Source: Leifsonia sp. 466MF
GTDB taxonomy: Bacteria > Actinomycetota > Actinomycetes > Actinomycetales > Microbacteriaceae
DNA: 64,000 nucleotides
Direction of reading: 5' to 3'
Assembly (NCBI RefSeq): GCF_900100265.1
Contig: NZ_LT629696.1
Coordinates: 1,736,001 to 1,800,000, forward strand
The notes under the pieces were generated by a model that made no database searches, had not been told where the DNA came from, and was given only the letters and a program-made list of their open reading frames with translations. Below, piece by piece: positions 6,948 to 14,406 of the stretch (its first letter is position 1; every line of letters begins with the position of its first letter). Position numbers and translations under genes: made by a program.

Positions 6948-7790
6948 TCAGGCCGCCTCACTCAGGAACGGCTCGTGCCGGTATCCATCGTCGTCCAGCA
7001 CGGCGACCGTGTTCTCCGGCACCTCCACGAAGGCGCCGGGCATGTCGTTGAGCGGCTCGGAGACGACGACCTTGGCGTGGTCGCCGAACACGTCCAGCCG
7101 GGCGGCATCCGGGAACATCTCCCGCAGCTCCGGCACGGCCACCGAGTGGAAGAGCGAGCGGCTGCGCTGGGCGGACGAGTAGCGGAACGCCCACATCCTG
7201 GTCCCGTCGGACACCGCGAACGTCCCTTGCACCGGGAACTGGATGCCGTGCTTATGCCCGGTCTCCTCGACGAATCGCAGCGCCCGCCCGAGGCCGGCGA
7301 CCGGGTCGTCCATCAGGCCCATCGTGAGGGCCACGTAGAACAGGGTCTCCGTGTCGGTCGTCCCCTGGATGAGCGGGAACAGCTCCGAGTCGACCGAGAA
7401 TGCCAGGTCGCGCTTCATCTTCGTGAAGCCGTCGAGGAATCCGTTGTGCATGAACAGCCAGTTCTCGTAGCGGAACGGATGGCAGTTCGACTGCTGGATG
7501 GGCGGATGCGCCGCGGCCCGCACGTGCCCGAAGAACAGCGGGCTGGCGATGGCGTTGGTGAGCTCGTGCAGGTTCTCGTCGTGCCACGCCGGCTCGATGC
7601 TGTGGAACAGCGCGGGGATATTGCCCTCGCTCGTATCCTCCGGGTACCAGCCGAAACCGAAGCCGTCGCCGTTCACGGTCTCCGCGCCGAGCGGCGAGTT
7701 GAGCGACTGGGCGACCAGGGAGTGCTGCGCGTCCAGGATGAGGACGGCGGGTTTCAGGGGCTCCCCCGAGTATGCAAGCCAGCGGCACAT
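6948..7790 (-). CDS. Class II glutamine amidotransferase-like protein
   Basis: This 280-residue protein starts MCRWLAYSG: after Met removal, Cys2 is the N-terminal nucleophile of class II (Ntn) glutamine amidotransferases. NGDGFGFGWY, FGHVRAAAHPP and CHPFRYENWLFMHNG are the usual glutamine-pocket motifs. It resembles the YafJ/EgtC group, which has a glutaminase domain without an attached synthase; EgtC removes glutamate in ergothioneine synthesis. No ergothioneine genes are next to it, so the substrate is open. GAGGAGG seven bases before ATG 7790 fixes the start. It is probably monocistronic and cytoplasmic. Confidence 0.85.
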   Translation of the reverse strand: MCRWLAYSGEPLKPAVLILDAQHSLVAQSLNSPLGAETVNGDGFGFGWYPEDTSEGNIPALFHSIEPAWHDENLHELTNAIASPLFFGHVRAAAHPPIQQSNCHPFRYENWLFMHNGFLDGFTKMKRDLAFSVDSELFPLIQGTTDTETLFYVALTMGLMDDPVAGLGRALRFVEETGHKHGIQFPVQGTFAVSDGTRMWAFRYSSAQRSRSLFHSVAVPELREMFPDAARLDVFGDHAKVVVSEPLNDMPGAFVEVPENTVAVLDDDGYRHEPFLSEAA

Positions 7791-7954
7791 GACGACCTCC
7801 TCGAACGTGGTGGGCCCTGCGGACGGCTTGACCATAGCCCCGGTCCGGCAGCCGCGGGAATACACCACTTCCGCCGACGGCGCGGCAGCCGACCACGCCG
7901 TCCTGGAGCTGTCAAGGGATGGCCGCGGAACGCTCGGTCTACTTGGCTGGACAC

Positions 7955-8179
7955 ATGAAGACGCACGCACGGTTCCTCCGTCAGGGGCTGGAGGTGACGG
8001 AGATCTCGAACCGCGAATGGCGGGTGACTGACACCCGGTTCGCCGAGCTCGGTGCTCCGGACGTGGTCGGCTTCATCCTTCAGCTGGAGGGGATGTTCGA
8101 GGTGACGCAGATCGGCCGGCCCGGCCAGCGCACCTATTTCCGTTCATTCGACGCCGCTCTGGACGCTCTGCGGTCCTGA
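7955..8179 (+). CDS. Small conserved hypothetical protein
   Basis: This is a 74-residue soluble protein, start ATG 7955, with an alternative in-frame ATG at 7919. It contains EVTEISNREWRVTDTRF and a central GFILQLEGMFEVTQIG segment that looks like one small mixed alpha/beta domain, ending SFDAALDAL. I see no strong ribosome binding site. Its last 36 bases overlap the 3' end of the convergent membrane-protein gene. I do not recognise the family and can assign no function. Confidence 0.55.
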   Translation: MKTHARFLRQGLEVTEISNREWRVTDTRFAELGAPDVVGFILQLEGMFEVTQIGRPGQRTYFRSFDAALDALRS

Positions 8180-8830
8180 TCGCCTCCGGTCCCGGCGGCG
8201 TGCCCGCACGGGGATCGAGCGACGGCTGAGCACAGCGGCCACGAGGAAGCACGCCGCGCCGAGGAACGTGCCGACGTTCGCCCAGAACAGGCTCACCAGC
8301 GACCCCGTCGACGGGATGACGTAGGCGCCGACGGCGGAGAACGCGAACAGCACGGAGCCGAGCATGTTCAGCCAGGTGCCGTGCCAGGTGCGTGCGCGGG
8401 GATCCCACAGGCGGTCCCGGTCGACGGTCGCGACGACGGCGAGGGCGCTGGCGACCAGGAAGCAGATCGAGCCGAAAGCGTCCGGCCGCCAGCCAGTACC
8501 CACCCGGGCCGCATCGTTGGCGGCGGTGAGGAGCGCCTCTGTGGTGCTGACGTTGAAGAACAGGGTGCCCGCGAACTGTATGGCGGCCGCCCACCAGTCG
8601 AACAGGTCGGGGCGCTCGCCTCCGCGTCGTGGCGGCTTTCGGCCGCTCAGCGCCAGCTGGACGAAGGCGGCGGCCGTGAAGAACAACGCGCCGACGAAGA
8701 ACGTGACGGCGGCGATGACCGGGCCGACCGCCTCCTGGTAGTACGGCACTGCGCCGATCAGGAAGAACAGCGACCCGATCGCGAATCCCCAGGCCTCCCG
8801 CCTGAGTCGGATGGCGCGTTCTGCCGGCAT
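8144..8830 (-). CDS. Six-helix membrane protein, YrhK-like
   Basis: This 228-residue protein has six hydrophobic helices in three pairs, each with a repeating G-S-x-F/C-F-L pattern: GFAIGSLFFLIGAVPYY, FGSICFLVASALAVVAT and GTFLGAACFLVAAVLS. Repeated two-helix units of this style are typical of YrhK-domain proteins, of unknown function. A basic C-terminal tail follows. TAGTCT is six bases before ATG 8830, a leaderless promoter that supports this start. The 3' end overlaps the convergent small gene by 36 bases. The family assignment is tentative. Confidence 0.65.
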   Translation of the reverse strand: MPAERAIRLRREAWGFAIGSLFFLIGAVPYYQEAVGPVIAAVTFFVGALFFTAAAFVQLALSGRKPPRRGGERPDLFDWWAAAIQFAGTLFFNVSTTEALLTAANDAARVGTGWRPDAFGSICFLVASALAVVATVDRDRLWDPRARTWHGTWLNMLGSVLFAFSAVGAYVIPSTGSLVSLFWANVGTFLGAACFLVAAVLSRRSIPVRARRRDRRRSGPQSVQSGVE

Positions 8831-8836
8831 GGTCGA

Positions 8837-8842
8837 AGACTA
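8837..8842 (-). promoter_or_regulatory. Leaderless -10 element TAGTCT
   Basis: TAGTCT on the minus strand is six bases from ATG 8830. Confidence 0.45.
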
Positions 8843-8880
8843 GAGCGGGGGATGCGTTCGGCGGCAGTGGGTCGTTCGGC

Positions 8881-9474
8881 TCACGCGAGCGTCGGACCGT
8901 TCCGGTCTCTCGTCACCGGCACGACCACGACCGGGACGGTCTGGTCGTGCGTCAGGTGCGCTCCGACCGATCCGGCCAGCCAGTTCTCCAGGGTGTGCGA
9001 GAACCCGCGGCGGTGCGTGCCGACCACGATGATCCGCGCGTCGACCTCGACGGCCAGCCGTGCGAGCGCCTTGGCCGGATCGCCGGCGAGCAGGCGGAGC
9101 GCCCAGTTCGAGGGCTTGTCCGGCCTTTCGTCGAGCGCTGATCCGATGGCGGCCGACAGTGCGAGGACCGCTTCGCCCTCGCCGGATCCGACCTCCGTGG
9201 GGTGCAGTGACTCCCCCGCGACGTCGGATGGATCCCATTCGGTCAGGTAGCTGTCCTCCGAGACGTACGCGCACAGCAGCGGACGCTCGAACTCGACCGC
9301 CAGGCGCGCCGCTTCGTCGAGCACCGCCCGGGCCTGGCCGCGGTGCACCCCGACGATGATCGCGCCACTGAGGTCCGGGCCGCTCGGGTCCGGGTCGCTC
9401 GGGTCCGGGTCGCTCGGGTCCGGGTCGCTCCGGTCCGGGTCAGCATCCGCGGGAGGCTCGTCCATCTCGACCAC
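8881..9474 (-). CDS. Universal stress protein (UspA domain)
   Basis: This 197-residue protein has one Usp domain from about residue 37, starting GAIIVGVHRGQARAVLDEA. The nucleotide-binding loop reads GTHRRGFSHTLENWLAGSVG, close to the G-2x-G-9x-G pattern of ATP-binding Usp proteins, followed by VPVVVVPV. The N-terminus is a low-complexity acidic arm of DPDPS units encoded by a tandem 15-base repeat. The start is GTG 9474 or ATG 9465; the latter gives MDEPPADADPD and is equally credible. Usp proteins act in stress and dormancy responses; the partner is unknown. Confidence 0.8.
   Translation of the reverse strand: MVEMDEPPADADPDRSDPDPSDPDPSDPDPSGPDLSGAIIVGVHRGQARAVLDEAARLAVEFERPLLCAYVSEDSYLTEWDPSDVAGESLHPTEVGSGEGEAVLALSAAIGSALDERPDKPSNWALRLLAGDPAKALARLAVEVDARIIVVGTHRRGFSHTLENWLAGSVGAHLTHDQTVPVVVVPVTRDRNGPTLA
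9375..9440. repeat. 15-base tandem repeat inside the UspA gene
   Basis: The unit GCTCGGGTCCGGGTC is repeated about four times with small changes and encodes DPDPS units in the N-terminal arm. The copy number may vary between strains, as replication slippage would keep the frame. Confidence 0.75.
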
Positions 9475-9492
9475 CGCCGATCCGGCGCCGGC

Positions 9493-9921
9493 CTAGGCCT
9501 CCGCCGCCTGCGGCGTCCCGGCGATGTTCACCAGCCACTGCACGCCGAAGCGGTCGACCGCCATGCCGAAGCTGTCGCCCCAGGGCGCCTTGTTGAGCGG
9601 CTCGACCACGGTGCCGCCGTCGATGAGCTTCTCCCAGTAGCCGGTCAGCTCGGCCTCGTCGTCGCCGCTCAGCGAAATGCTGATCGCGCTGCCTTCGGTG
9701 AAGTCCATGTGCGCCGGGACGTCCGCAGCCATGAGCGTGAAGCCGCCCGGTGTCGTCAGCTGCGAGTGCATGATCAGGTCGTTGTCGGCCGGGTCTTGAG
9801 CCATCTGGAACTCGGCGAAGGTGCTGCGCTGCACCTCTCCGCCGAAGACCGACTGGTAGAAGTCCATTGCTTCGCGCGCGGACGAGCGGAAGTTCAGGTA
9901 CGGGTTGAGTGTCGACGGCAT
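9493..9921 (-). CDS. VOC family protein, PhnB-like
   Basis: This 142-residue protein matches the PhnB/YjdN branch of the vicinal oxygen chelate (glyoxalase/dioxygenase) superfamily: an N-terminal PYLNFRSSAREAMDFYQSVFGGEV, then MHSQLTTPGGFTLMAAD, and a C-terminal PWGDSFGMAVDRFGVQWLVN. These proteins form beta-alpha-beta dimers. Members of this branch are mostly of unknown function, and the metal ligands are only partly conserved. GAGGAGG about eight bases before ATG 9921 fixes the start. The gene is 18 bases downstream of the UspA start and reads the same way, so the two may be co-transcribed. Confidence 0.8.
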   Translation of the reverse strand: MPSTLNPYLNFRSSAREAMDFYQSVFGGEVQRSTFAEFQMAQDPADNDLIMHSQLTTPGGFTLMAADVPAHMDFTEGSAISISLSGDDEAELTGYWEKLIDGGTVVEPLNKAPWGDSFGMAVDRFGVQWLVNIAGTPQAAEA

Positions 9922-10037
9922 GGTGTCCTCCTCGTGAGAGCTCCGGAGAGCCGGTAGGTGCCGGTTCGCCGCCCAGCGTAGCGAGCACCCGCCGCCCGGG
10001 ACCAGAGCCTTCACGCGCGGGAAGGCATGCGATGCGG

Positions 10038-11105
10038 TCAGCGCAGGTACGCCGCGACGAACAGGTCGCCGCGGATCTCCCCCAGCCGCGCGACGATCCG
10101 GTCCACCAACGCGTCGGTGATTCCGCCGGCGTGCACGTCGTAGGGGCCGATCGGCTGCAGCTTGCCGCAGCGGACGCGCACCACCTCCCATCCCGATGCG
10201 CGCAGCAGACGGTCCTTGCGACGGTCCGAGGTCTCGCGCGGACCGACGTGCTCCAGACCGTGCCTCCCGGTGGTGTCGTACTCGATCGCCACGCGGAATT
10301 CGGGCAGCAGGATGTCGGGCCACACCTCCAGATGGGAGTGGAACGGTTTCGCGACACGGACGGCGTTCTTCGACAAGTCGATGTCCAACCGCTCGGCGAG
10401 ACGCCGCTTCAGTTCCGGTTCGGCCGCGGAGGCGGGCGTCGGCGCCCAGCGGCTGACGAACGCCTCGCCGACCGGCACCGCGTCCGCCCCGGCACGAGCA
10501 TGCCGGCAGATCGGGCACCTCCTGCCGCCGAGGATGCGCTCGATGCTCGTCTGGTACGACGGATGCCCTTTCTCGCACTGCCAGGAGAACGTCCCCGCCG
10601 TGCTGTTCGCGTTCGACACGGCGACGCGCGATCCGGGGGCGGCCATGCTCACCAGCTGCTCGCGCGTCAGCGCTTCGCGATCGAGCCGGCGGCAGAGATA
10701 GCAGCGGTCGTCGCTTGGGTCCTTCTCGATCCCCCGAAGGTCGCGGGCGTGGCCGCACACGTGCAGTCCGGCGTCCGGCTCCACTGCCCGCACCGGTTTC
10801 GGCGCCGCAGCCTCGGCGCACTGCGGGCACCACGCCGAGCGACGCCGCGTTCCACCGGGCCGAGCCCGCTGCTCCTCCGGGGTCGCGACGAACCGGTGAC
10901 CGGAGTCGCACTCCCACACCAGGTAGACGTCGGCCGCGGGCGGCACCTGCGTCAGCGTGATCCCATGGTTGAGGTCGGGGTGGTACTGGCGGACGAGCAC
11001 GGGATACCGCTCCCAGTCGGTGCGGTACCGCCCGACCTCGTAGGGCACGGCGACGCCCTTCGACCACTGGCGGCGCGCCCACCACTGCTCGACGCTCTCC
11101 GGCAC
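10038..11105 (-). CDS. Zinc-ribbon protein with nuclease-like C-terminus
   Basis: This 355-residue protein has three zinc-ribbon-like units: WECDSGH...CPQC, VCGHAR...CYLC and WQCEKGH...CPIC, in the style of the probable zinc-ribbon domain DUF4379. The last about 120 residues contain WPDILLPEFRVAIEYDTT, then RRKDRLLRASGWEVVRVR. This Asp...Glu-x-Asp plus basic helix pattern resembles Vsr/DUF559-type restriction-endonuclease folds. I infer a DNA-binding nuclease, but no activity is known. GTG 11105 is preferred because AGGAGGG lies five bases upstream; ATG 11120 is an alternative. It stands alone with no methylase beside it. Confidence 0.65.
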   Translation of the reverse strand: MPESVEQWWARRQWSKGVAVPYEVGRYRTDWERYPVLVRQYHPDLNHGITLTQVPPAADVYLVWECDSGHRFVATPEEQRARPGGTRRRSAWCPQCAEAAAPKPVRAVEPDAGLHVCGHARDLRGIEKDPSDDRCYLCRRLDREALTREQLVSMAAPGSRVAVSNANSTAGTFSWQCEKGHPSYQTSIERILGGRRCPICRHARAGADAVPVGEAFVSRWAPTPASAAEPELKRRLAERLDIDLSKNAVRVAKPFHSHLEVWPDILLPEFRVAIEYDTTGRHGLEHVGPRETSDRRKDRLLRASGWEVVRVRCGKLQPIGPYDVHAGGITDALVDRIVARLGEIRGDLFVAAYLR

Positions 11106-11158
11106 GGCATCCCTCCTCATCCCGAGGCTAGAACGCACCACCGTCACTGCAGCCCCGC

Positions 11159-11213
11159 GATTCGTGCCGGATGTGCGCTTTCGCGGCGCCAGAGCGCACA
11201 TTCGGCACGAATC
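11159..11213. repeat. Long palindrome, family B copy 1
   Basis: The 21-base arms 11159-11179 and 11193-11213 pair with one mismatch around a 13-base loop. Each arm contains the small hairpin ATTCG-TGC-CGAAT or its diverged form. The same sequence recurs at 46476-46528. It lies just downstream of the steroid-reductase-like gene. Confidence 0.8.
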
Positions 11214-11223
11214 TGCGCGCGGC

Positions 11224-11976
11224 TCAGAGCACGAACGGGAGGAGAGCGCGCCGCTCGGAGGGGTAATCCGGGAACGTCTCCCGGTACCAGCGGTGGTTCG
11301 CGAACGCCCGGGGCGCCAGGTTCGCGAACGTGTACAGCGCGAATGCGGTGCCCGCGAGAGACCAGGTGGCGATCGCCCATCCCGTCCACTCGATCATCTC
11401 GCCGAGGTAGTTGGGGCTGGAGACGTACCGGAAGCCGCCGCCCTGAGGGATGCGGTATCCGCCCCCCGACCGTCGCAACAGCCGCAGCGTGCGGTCGGAG
11501 CGCGCATTCAGGGTCAGCCCGCCCGCGAACAGGACGACGCCGGCCCAGAACCGCCAGTCCGCCAGCCACGACACGGGATAGCTCCCGTACTCCGAGATCC
11601 ATCGCGCGTTGACCCACGCGTTCAGCAGGTTGAAGCCGATCGCGAGCAGCATCACGAGCACGGGCATGCGCGACCCGGAGCGCATCAGGAACGGGTAGAC
11701 GAACGCCCGGTAGACGTAGTGCACGAGCCAGAGCGCCAGGAACAGCAGCGGCACCGGCTCGAAGCGGTGCGATCCGAGCAGGTAGAACACCACGAAGAGG
11801 ATGGACGCGGGCGCCTCCATGACGACCCAGCCGACCCGCGCGGGCACCGTGGGGCCCCATCCACCGCGCCCGTGCCGCCCGCCGTACGGCGCGACGATGA
11901 ACAGCAGCGCGACGAACGTCACGACGGCCAGCGCGATCTCGGCGTAGACGAACCAGCGGTAGGGTCCCTCGGGCAT
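11224..11976 (-). CDS. Steroid 5-alpha-reductase-like membrane protein
   Basis: This 250-residue polytopic membrane protein matches the 3-oxo-5-alpha-steroid 4-dehydrogenase family in its conserved C-terminal half: GYRIPQGGGFRYVSSPNYLG, then EWTGWAIATWS, NLAPRAFANHRWYRETFPDYP and a C-terminus ending LLPFVL. The NADPH-contacting region of this family sits there. In animals the enzyme reduces the delta-4 bond of 3-oxo steroids. Bacterial members probably reduce other polyprenyl or enone lipids, and the substrate is unknown. About six helices are visible. TAGGCT six bases before ATG 11976 suggests a leaderless transcript and supports the start. Confidence 0.82.
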   Translation of the reverse strand: MPEGPYRWFVYAEIALAVVTFVALLFIVAPYGGRHGRGGWGPTVPARVGWVVMEAPASILFVVFYLLGSHRFEPVPLLFLALWLVHYVYRAFVYPFLMRSGSRMPVLVMLLAIGFNLLNAWVNARWISEYGSYPVSWLADWRFWAGVVLFAGGLTLNARSDRTLRLLRRSGGGYRIPQGGGFRYVSSPNYLGEMIEWTGWAIATWSLAGTAFALYTFANLAPRAFANHRWYRETFPDYPSERRALLPFVL

Positions 11977-11982
11977 GCCGCC

Positions 11983-11988
11983 AGCCTA
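11983..11988 (-). promoter_or_regulatory. Leaderless -10 element TAGGCT
   Basis: TAGGCT on the minus strand is six bases from ATG 11976. Confidence 0.45.
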
Positions 11989-12015
11989 TCTACGCGGCAG
12001 CTCGGCAGGACGATG

Positions 12016-12050
12016 CCCCGGCCCGCCGAGCTGGACTCGACGGACCGGGG
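12016..12050 (-). terminator. GC-rich hairpin after the beta-glucosidase gene
   Basis: CCCCGGCCCG (12016-12025) pairs with CGGACCGGGG (12041-12050) with one mismatch, just past the glucosidase stop. There is no U tract, so termination is only suggested. Confidence 0.3.
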
Positions 12051-12056
12051 CCGGCG

Positions 12057-14345
12057 TCACTGCTGCTGCGCGTTCGCGGCGGCGAGCAGCCCGTCGATCA
12101 TGTCGGGCGTCACCTGGCCGCCGGACATCATGCCGACGCGTCCGATCGGGAACGACGCCATCATCCGCTCCATCGACACGCCTTCCGGCATGATCGACGA
12201 CGCGCCGTCGAGCAGTTCCGACATCCCCGCCAGCGCTCCCTGCACCATCGGGCCGGCGACGGGATGCGCGAGCACCTCGCCGAGCGACGACTCGCGCGTG
12301 AGCGGCAGCCGCACCTCGTCTCCGTCGACCGCGGCCAGGACCCTGGCCCGAAGATCGCGGCTTGAGGCGCCCACCTCGATCGTGTACTCGCCGCCCTCGA
12401 CCACCCAGCGGTCGGCGCGAACATCCCAGTACGCCAGGTCCTCTCGCCGGACCGTCACCGCGACCTCACCGGAGGCGCCCGGCTCGAGCTCGATCACCTT
12501 GAAGCCCTTGATCTCCCGCGGCGGACGCTGCACGTGCGACCCGGCCAGCGACGTGTACACCTGCACGACCTCGCGACCGGAGCGCTCCCCCGTGTTCGTC
12601 ACGGTGAGGCGGACCTCGATGTCACCGGATGCGGTCACGGATGCGCTGACGTCGCCGTACGAGAAGGTCGTGTACGAGAGGCCGTGTCCGAACGGGTACT
12701 CGACCTCCATCCGGCGCGCGTCGTACCAGCGGTAGCCGACGAACAGGCCCTCGCCGTACCGGACGTGTCCCTCCTCGCCCGGGAAGTTGAGGAACGCCGG
12801 GGTGTCCTCCAGCCGCAGCGGCACCGTCTCGGTGAGCTTGCCCGACGGGTTGACCGCGCCGAACAGCACGTCCGCGGTCGCGGAGCCGCCCGCCTGACCG
12901 AGCAGCCAGCCCTCCACGAGCGCCGGGACGGTCCGCGAGAACGGGAGCGTCACCACGCCGCCGTTGGACAACACGACGACCGTGCGCGGGTTGGCCGCGA
13001 CCACAGCATCGATGACGGCCAGCTGGTCCGCCGGCAGGTCGATGTCGTCGCGATCGTAGCCCTCGGACTCCAGCCGTGCGGGCAGCCCGGCGAAGACCAC
13101 GGCGACGTCGGCGGTGGATGCGGCCGCGACCGCTTCGTCGCGCAGTCGCGACGACTCGTCCGCATCCACCTCGGCCGCGAGCGAGAACCCGGGAGCGTAG
13201 GCGACATCCCCGGCGACCGCGCGGATGCCCGTGAGGGCGTCGTCGAGCCGGGTGGGGCGGATCATCGACGAGCCGGCGCCCTGGTACCGCGGCTTCTCGG
13301 CGAACGCGCCGATGACCGCGATCGACCGGTCGGCGGCGAGCGGGAGGAGCGGGCGGTCATCGGACGCCGGGACGTCGTTCTTCAGCAGCACGATGGATCG
13401 GCCGGCCGCCTCCCGGGCCAGCGCGTGGTGGGCGTCCACGTCGAGCGGACCCTCCACGCGCTCCGTGTCGGCCCACCGGGTCGCGAGCTCGGCCACCCGG
13501 GCCGCCGACGCATCCAGCACGGACTCGTCGAGCGAGCCGTCGCCCACCGCCGCGACGACCGCGGCATCGCTCAGCCCGGCGTTGCCCGGCATCTCTAGGT
13601 CGAGCCCGGCGCGCAGGGCGGCGACCCGGTCGCTGACCGCTCCCCAGTCGGAGACGACGAGGCCCTGGAAGCCCCACTCGTCGCGCAGCACGTCCGTGAG
13701 CAGCCACCGGTTCTCGGACGCGAACACGCCGTTGATGCGGTTGTACGAGCACATCACGGTGTGCGGCTGAGCGTCCTCGACGACGCGCTGGAAGCCGCGC
13801 AGGTAGATCTCGCGCAGCGGGCGGGGGTCGACGTCGGAGGAGGAACGCATCCGGTCGTCCTCCTGGTTGTTCGCGGCGAAGTGCTTCAGCGACGCACCGA
13901 CCCCCTGCGACTGGATGCCGCGCACGAGCGCAGCGCCGAGAACGCCGGAGACGATGGGATCCTCGCTCAGGTACTCGAAGTTGCGGCCGCACAACGGCGA
14001 CCGCTTGATGTTGATGCCCGGCCCCAGGAGGACGGCGACATCCTCGATGGACGACTCGACGCCCAGCGCGGTGCCGACGCGCTCGACCAGCTCCACATCC
14101 CACGAGGAACCGAGGGCCACCGCGGGCGGGAAGCAGGTCGCCGGAACGCTGTCGCCGATCCCCAGGTGATCGCCGCCCTCCCGCTGCTTGCGGAGGCCGT
14201 GCGGGCCGTCGGTGAGCATGACGGACGGGATGTCGCCGACCGCCTTCGTGCGCCAGAAGCTCTCCCCGCTGGTGAGCGAGGCCTTCTCCTCGACGCTGAG
14301 CCCGGAGATGTCGGCGGCGGTGGCCGCCGTGGTCGTGTCTGTCAT
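12057..14345 (-). CDS. Glycoside hydrolase family 3 beta-glucosidase
   Basis: This 762-residue protein has the three-domain GH3 layout: an N-terminal TIM-barrel-like domain with the conserved KHFAANNQE and LVVSDWGAVSD, where Asp233 is the expected nucleophile; the alpha/beta sandwich with AVIGAFAEKPRYQGAGSS; and a C-terminal fibronectin III-like domain beginning near ERSGREVVQVYTS. There is no signal peptide, so it should act in the cytoplasm on imported oligosaccharides. GGAAGG lies four bases before ATG 14345. It follows the GPH-type sugar transporter by 61 bases and probably shares its transcript. Exact linkage and sugar preference cannot be read. Confidence 0.92.
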   Translation of the reverse strand: MTDTTTAATAADISGLSVEEKASLTSGESFWRTKAVGDIPSVMLTDGPHGLRKQREGGDHLGIGDSVPATCFPPAVALGSSWDVELVERVGTALGVESSIEDVAVLLGPGINIKRSPLCGRNFEYLSEDPIVSGVLGAALVRGIQSQGVGASLKHFAANNQEDDRMRSSSDVDPRPLREIYLRGFQRVVEDAQPHTVMCSYNRINGVFASENRWLLTDVLRDEWGFQGLVVSDWGAVSDRVAALRAGLDLEMPGNAGLSDAAVVAAVGDGSLDESVLDASAARVAELATRWADTERVEGPLDVDAHHALAREAAGRSIVLLKNDVPASDDRPLLPLAADRSIAVIGAFAEKPRYQGAGSSMIRPTRLDDALTGIRAVAGDVAYAPGFSLAAEVDADESSRLRDEAVAAASTADVAVVFAGLPARLESEGYDRDDIDLPADQLAVIDAVVAANPRTVVVLSNGGVVTLPFSRTVPALVEGWLLGQAGGSATADVLFGAVNPSGKLTETVPLRLEDTPAFLNFPGEEGHVRYGEGLFVGYRWYDARRMEVEYPFGHGLSYTTFSYGDVSASVTASGDIEVRLTVTNTGERSGREVVQVYTSLAGSHVQRPPREIKGFKVIELEPGASGEVAVTVRREDLAYWDVRADRWVVEGGEYTIEVGASSRDLRARVLAAVDGDEVRLPLTRESSLGEVLAHPVAGPMVQGALAGMSELLDGASSIMPEGVSMERMMASFPIGRVGMMSGGQVTPDMIDGLLAAANAQQQ

Positions 14346-14406
14346 GTGTTTCCTTCCGTATGGTGCGTGGAGCAGTGAGGCAGAGAAGCGGTGAGGTCGG
14401 TCGGGG

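Noticed and set aside
9375..9440. Short direct repeats as a possible CRISPR array
   Set aside because: The repeats are contiguous 15-base units inside a coding frame with no spacers.
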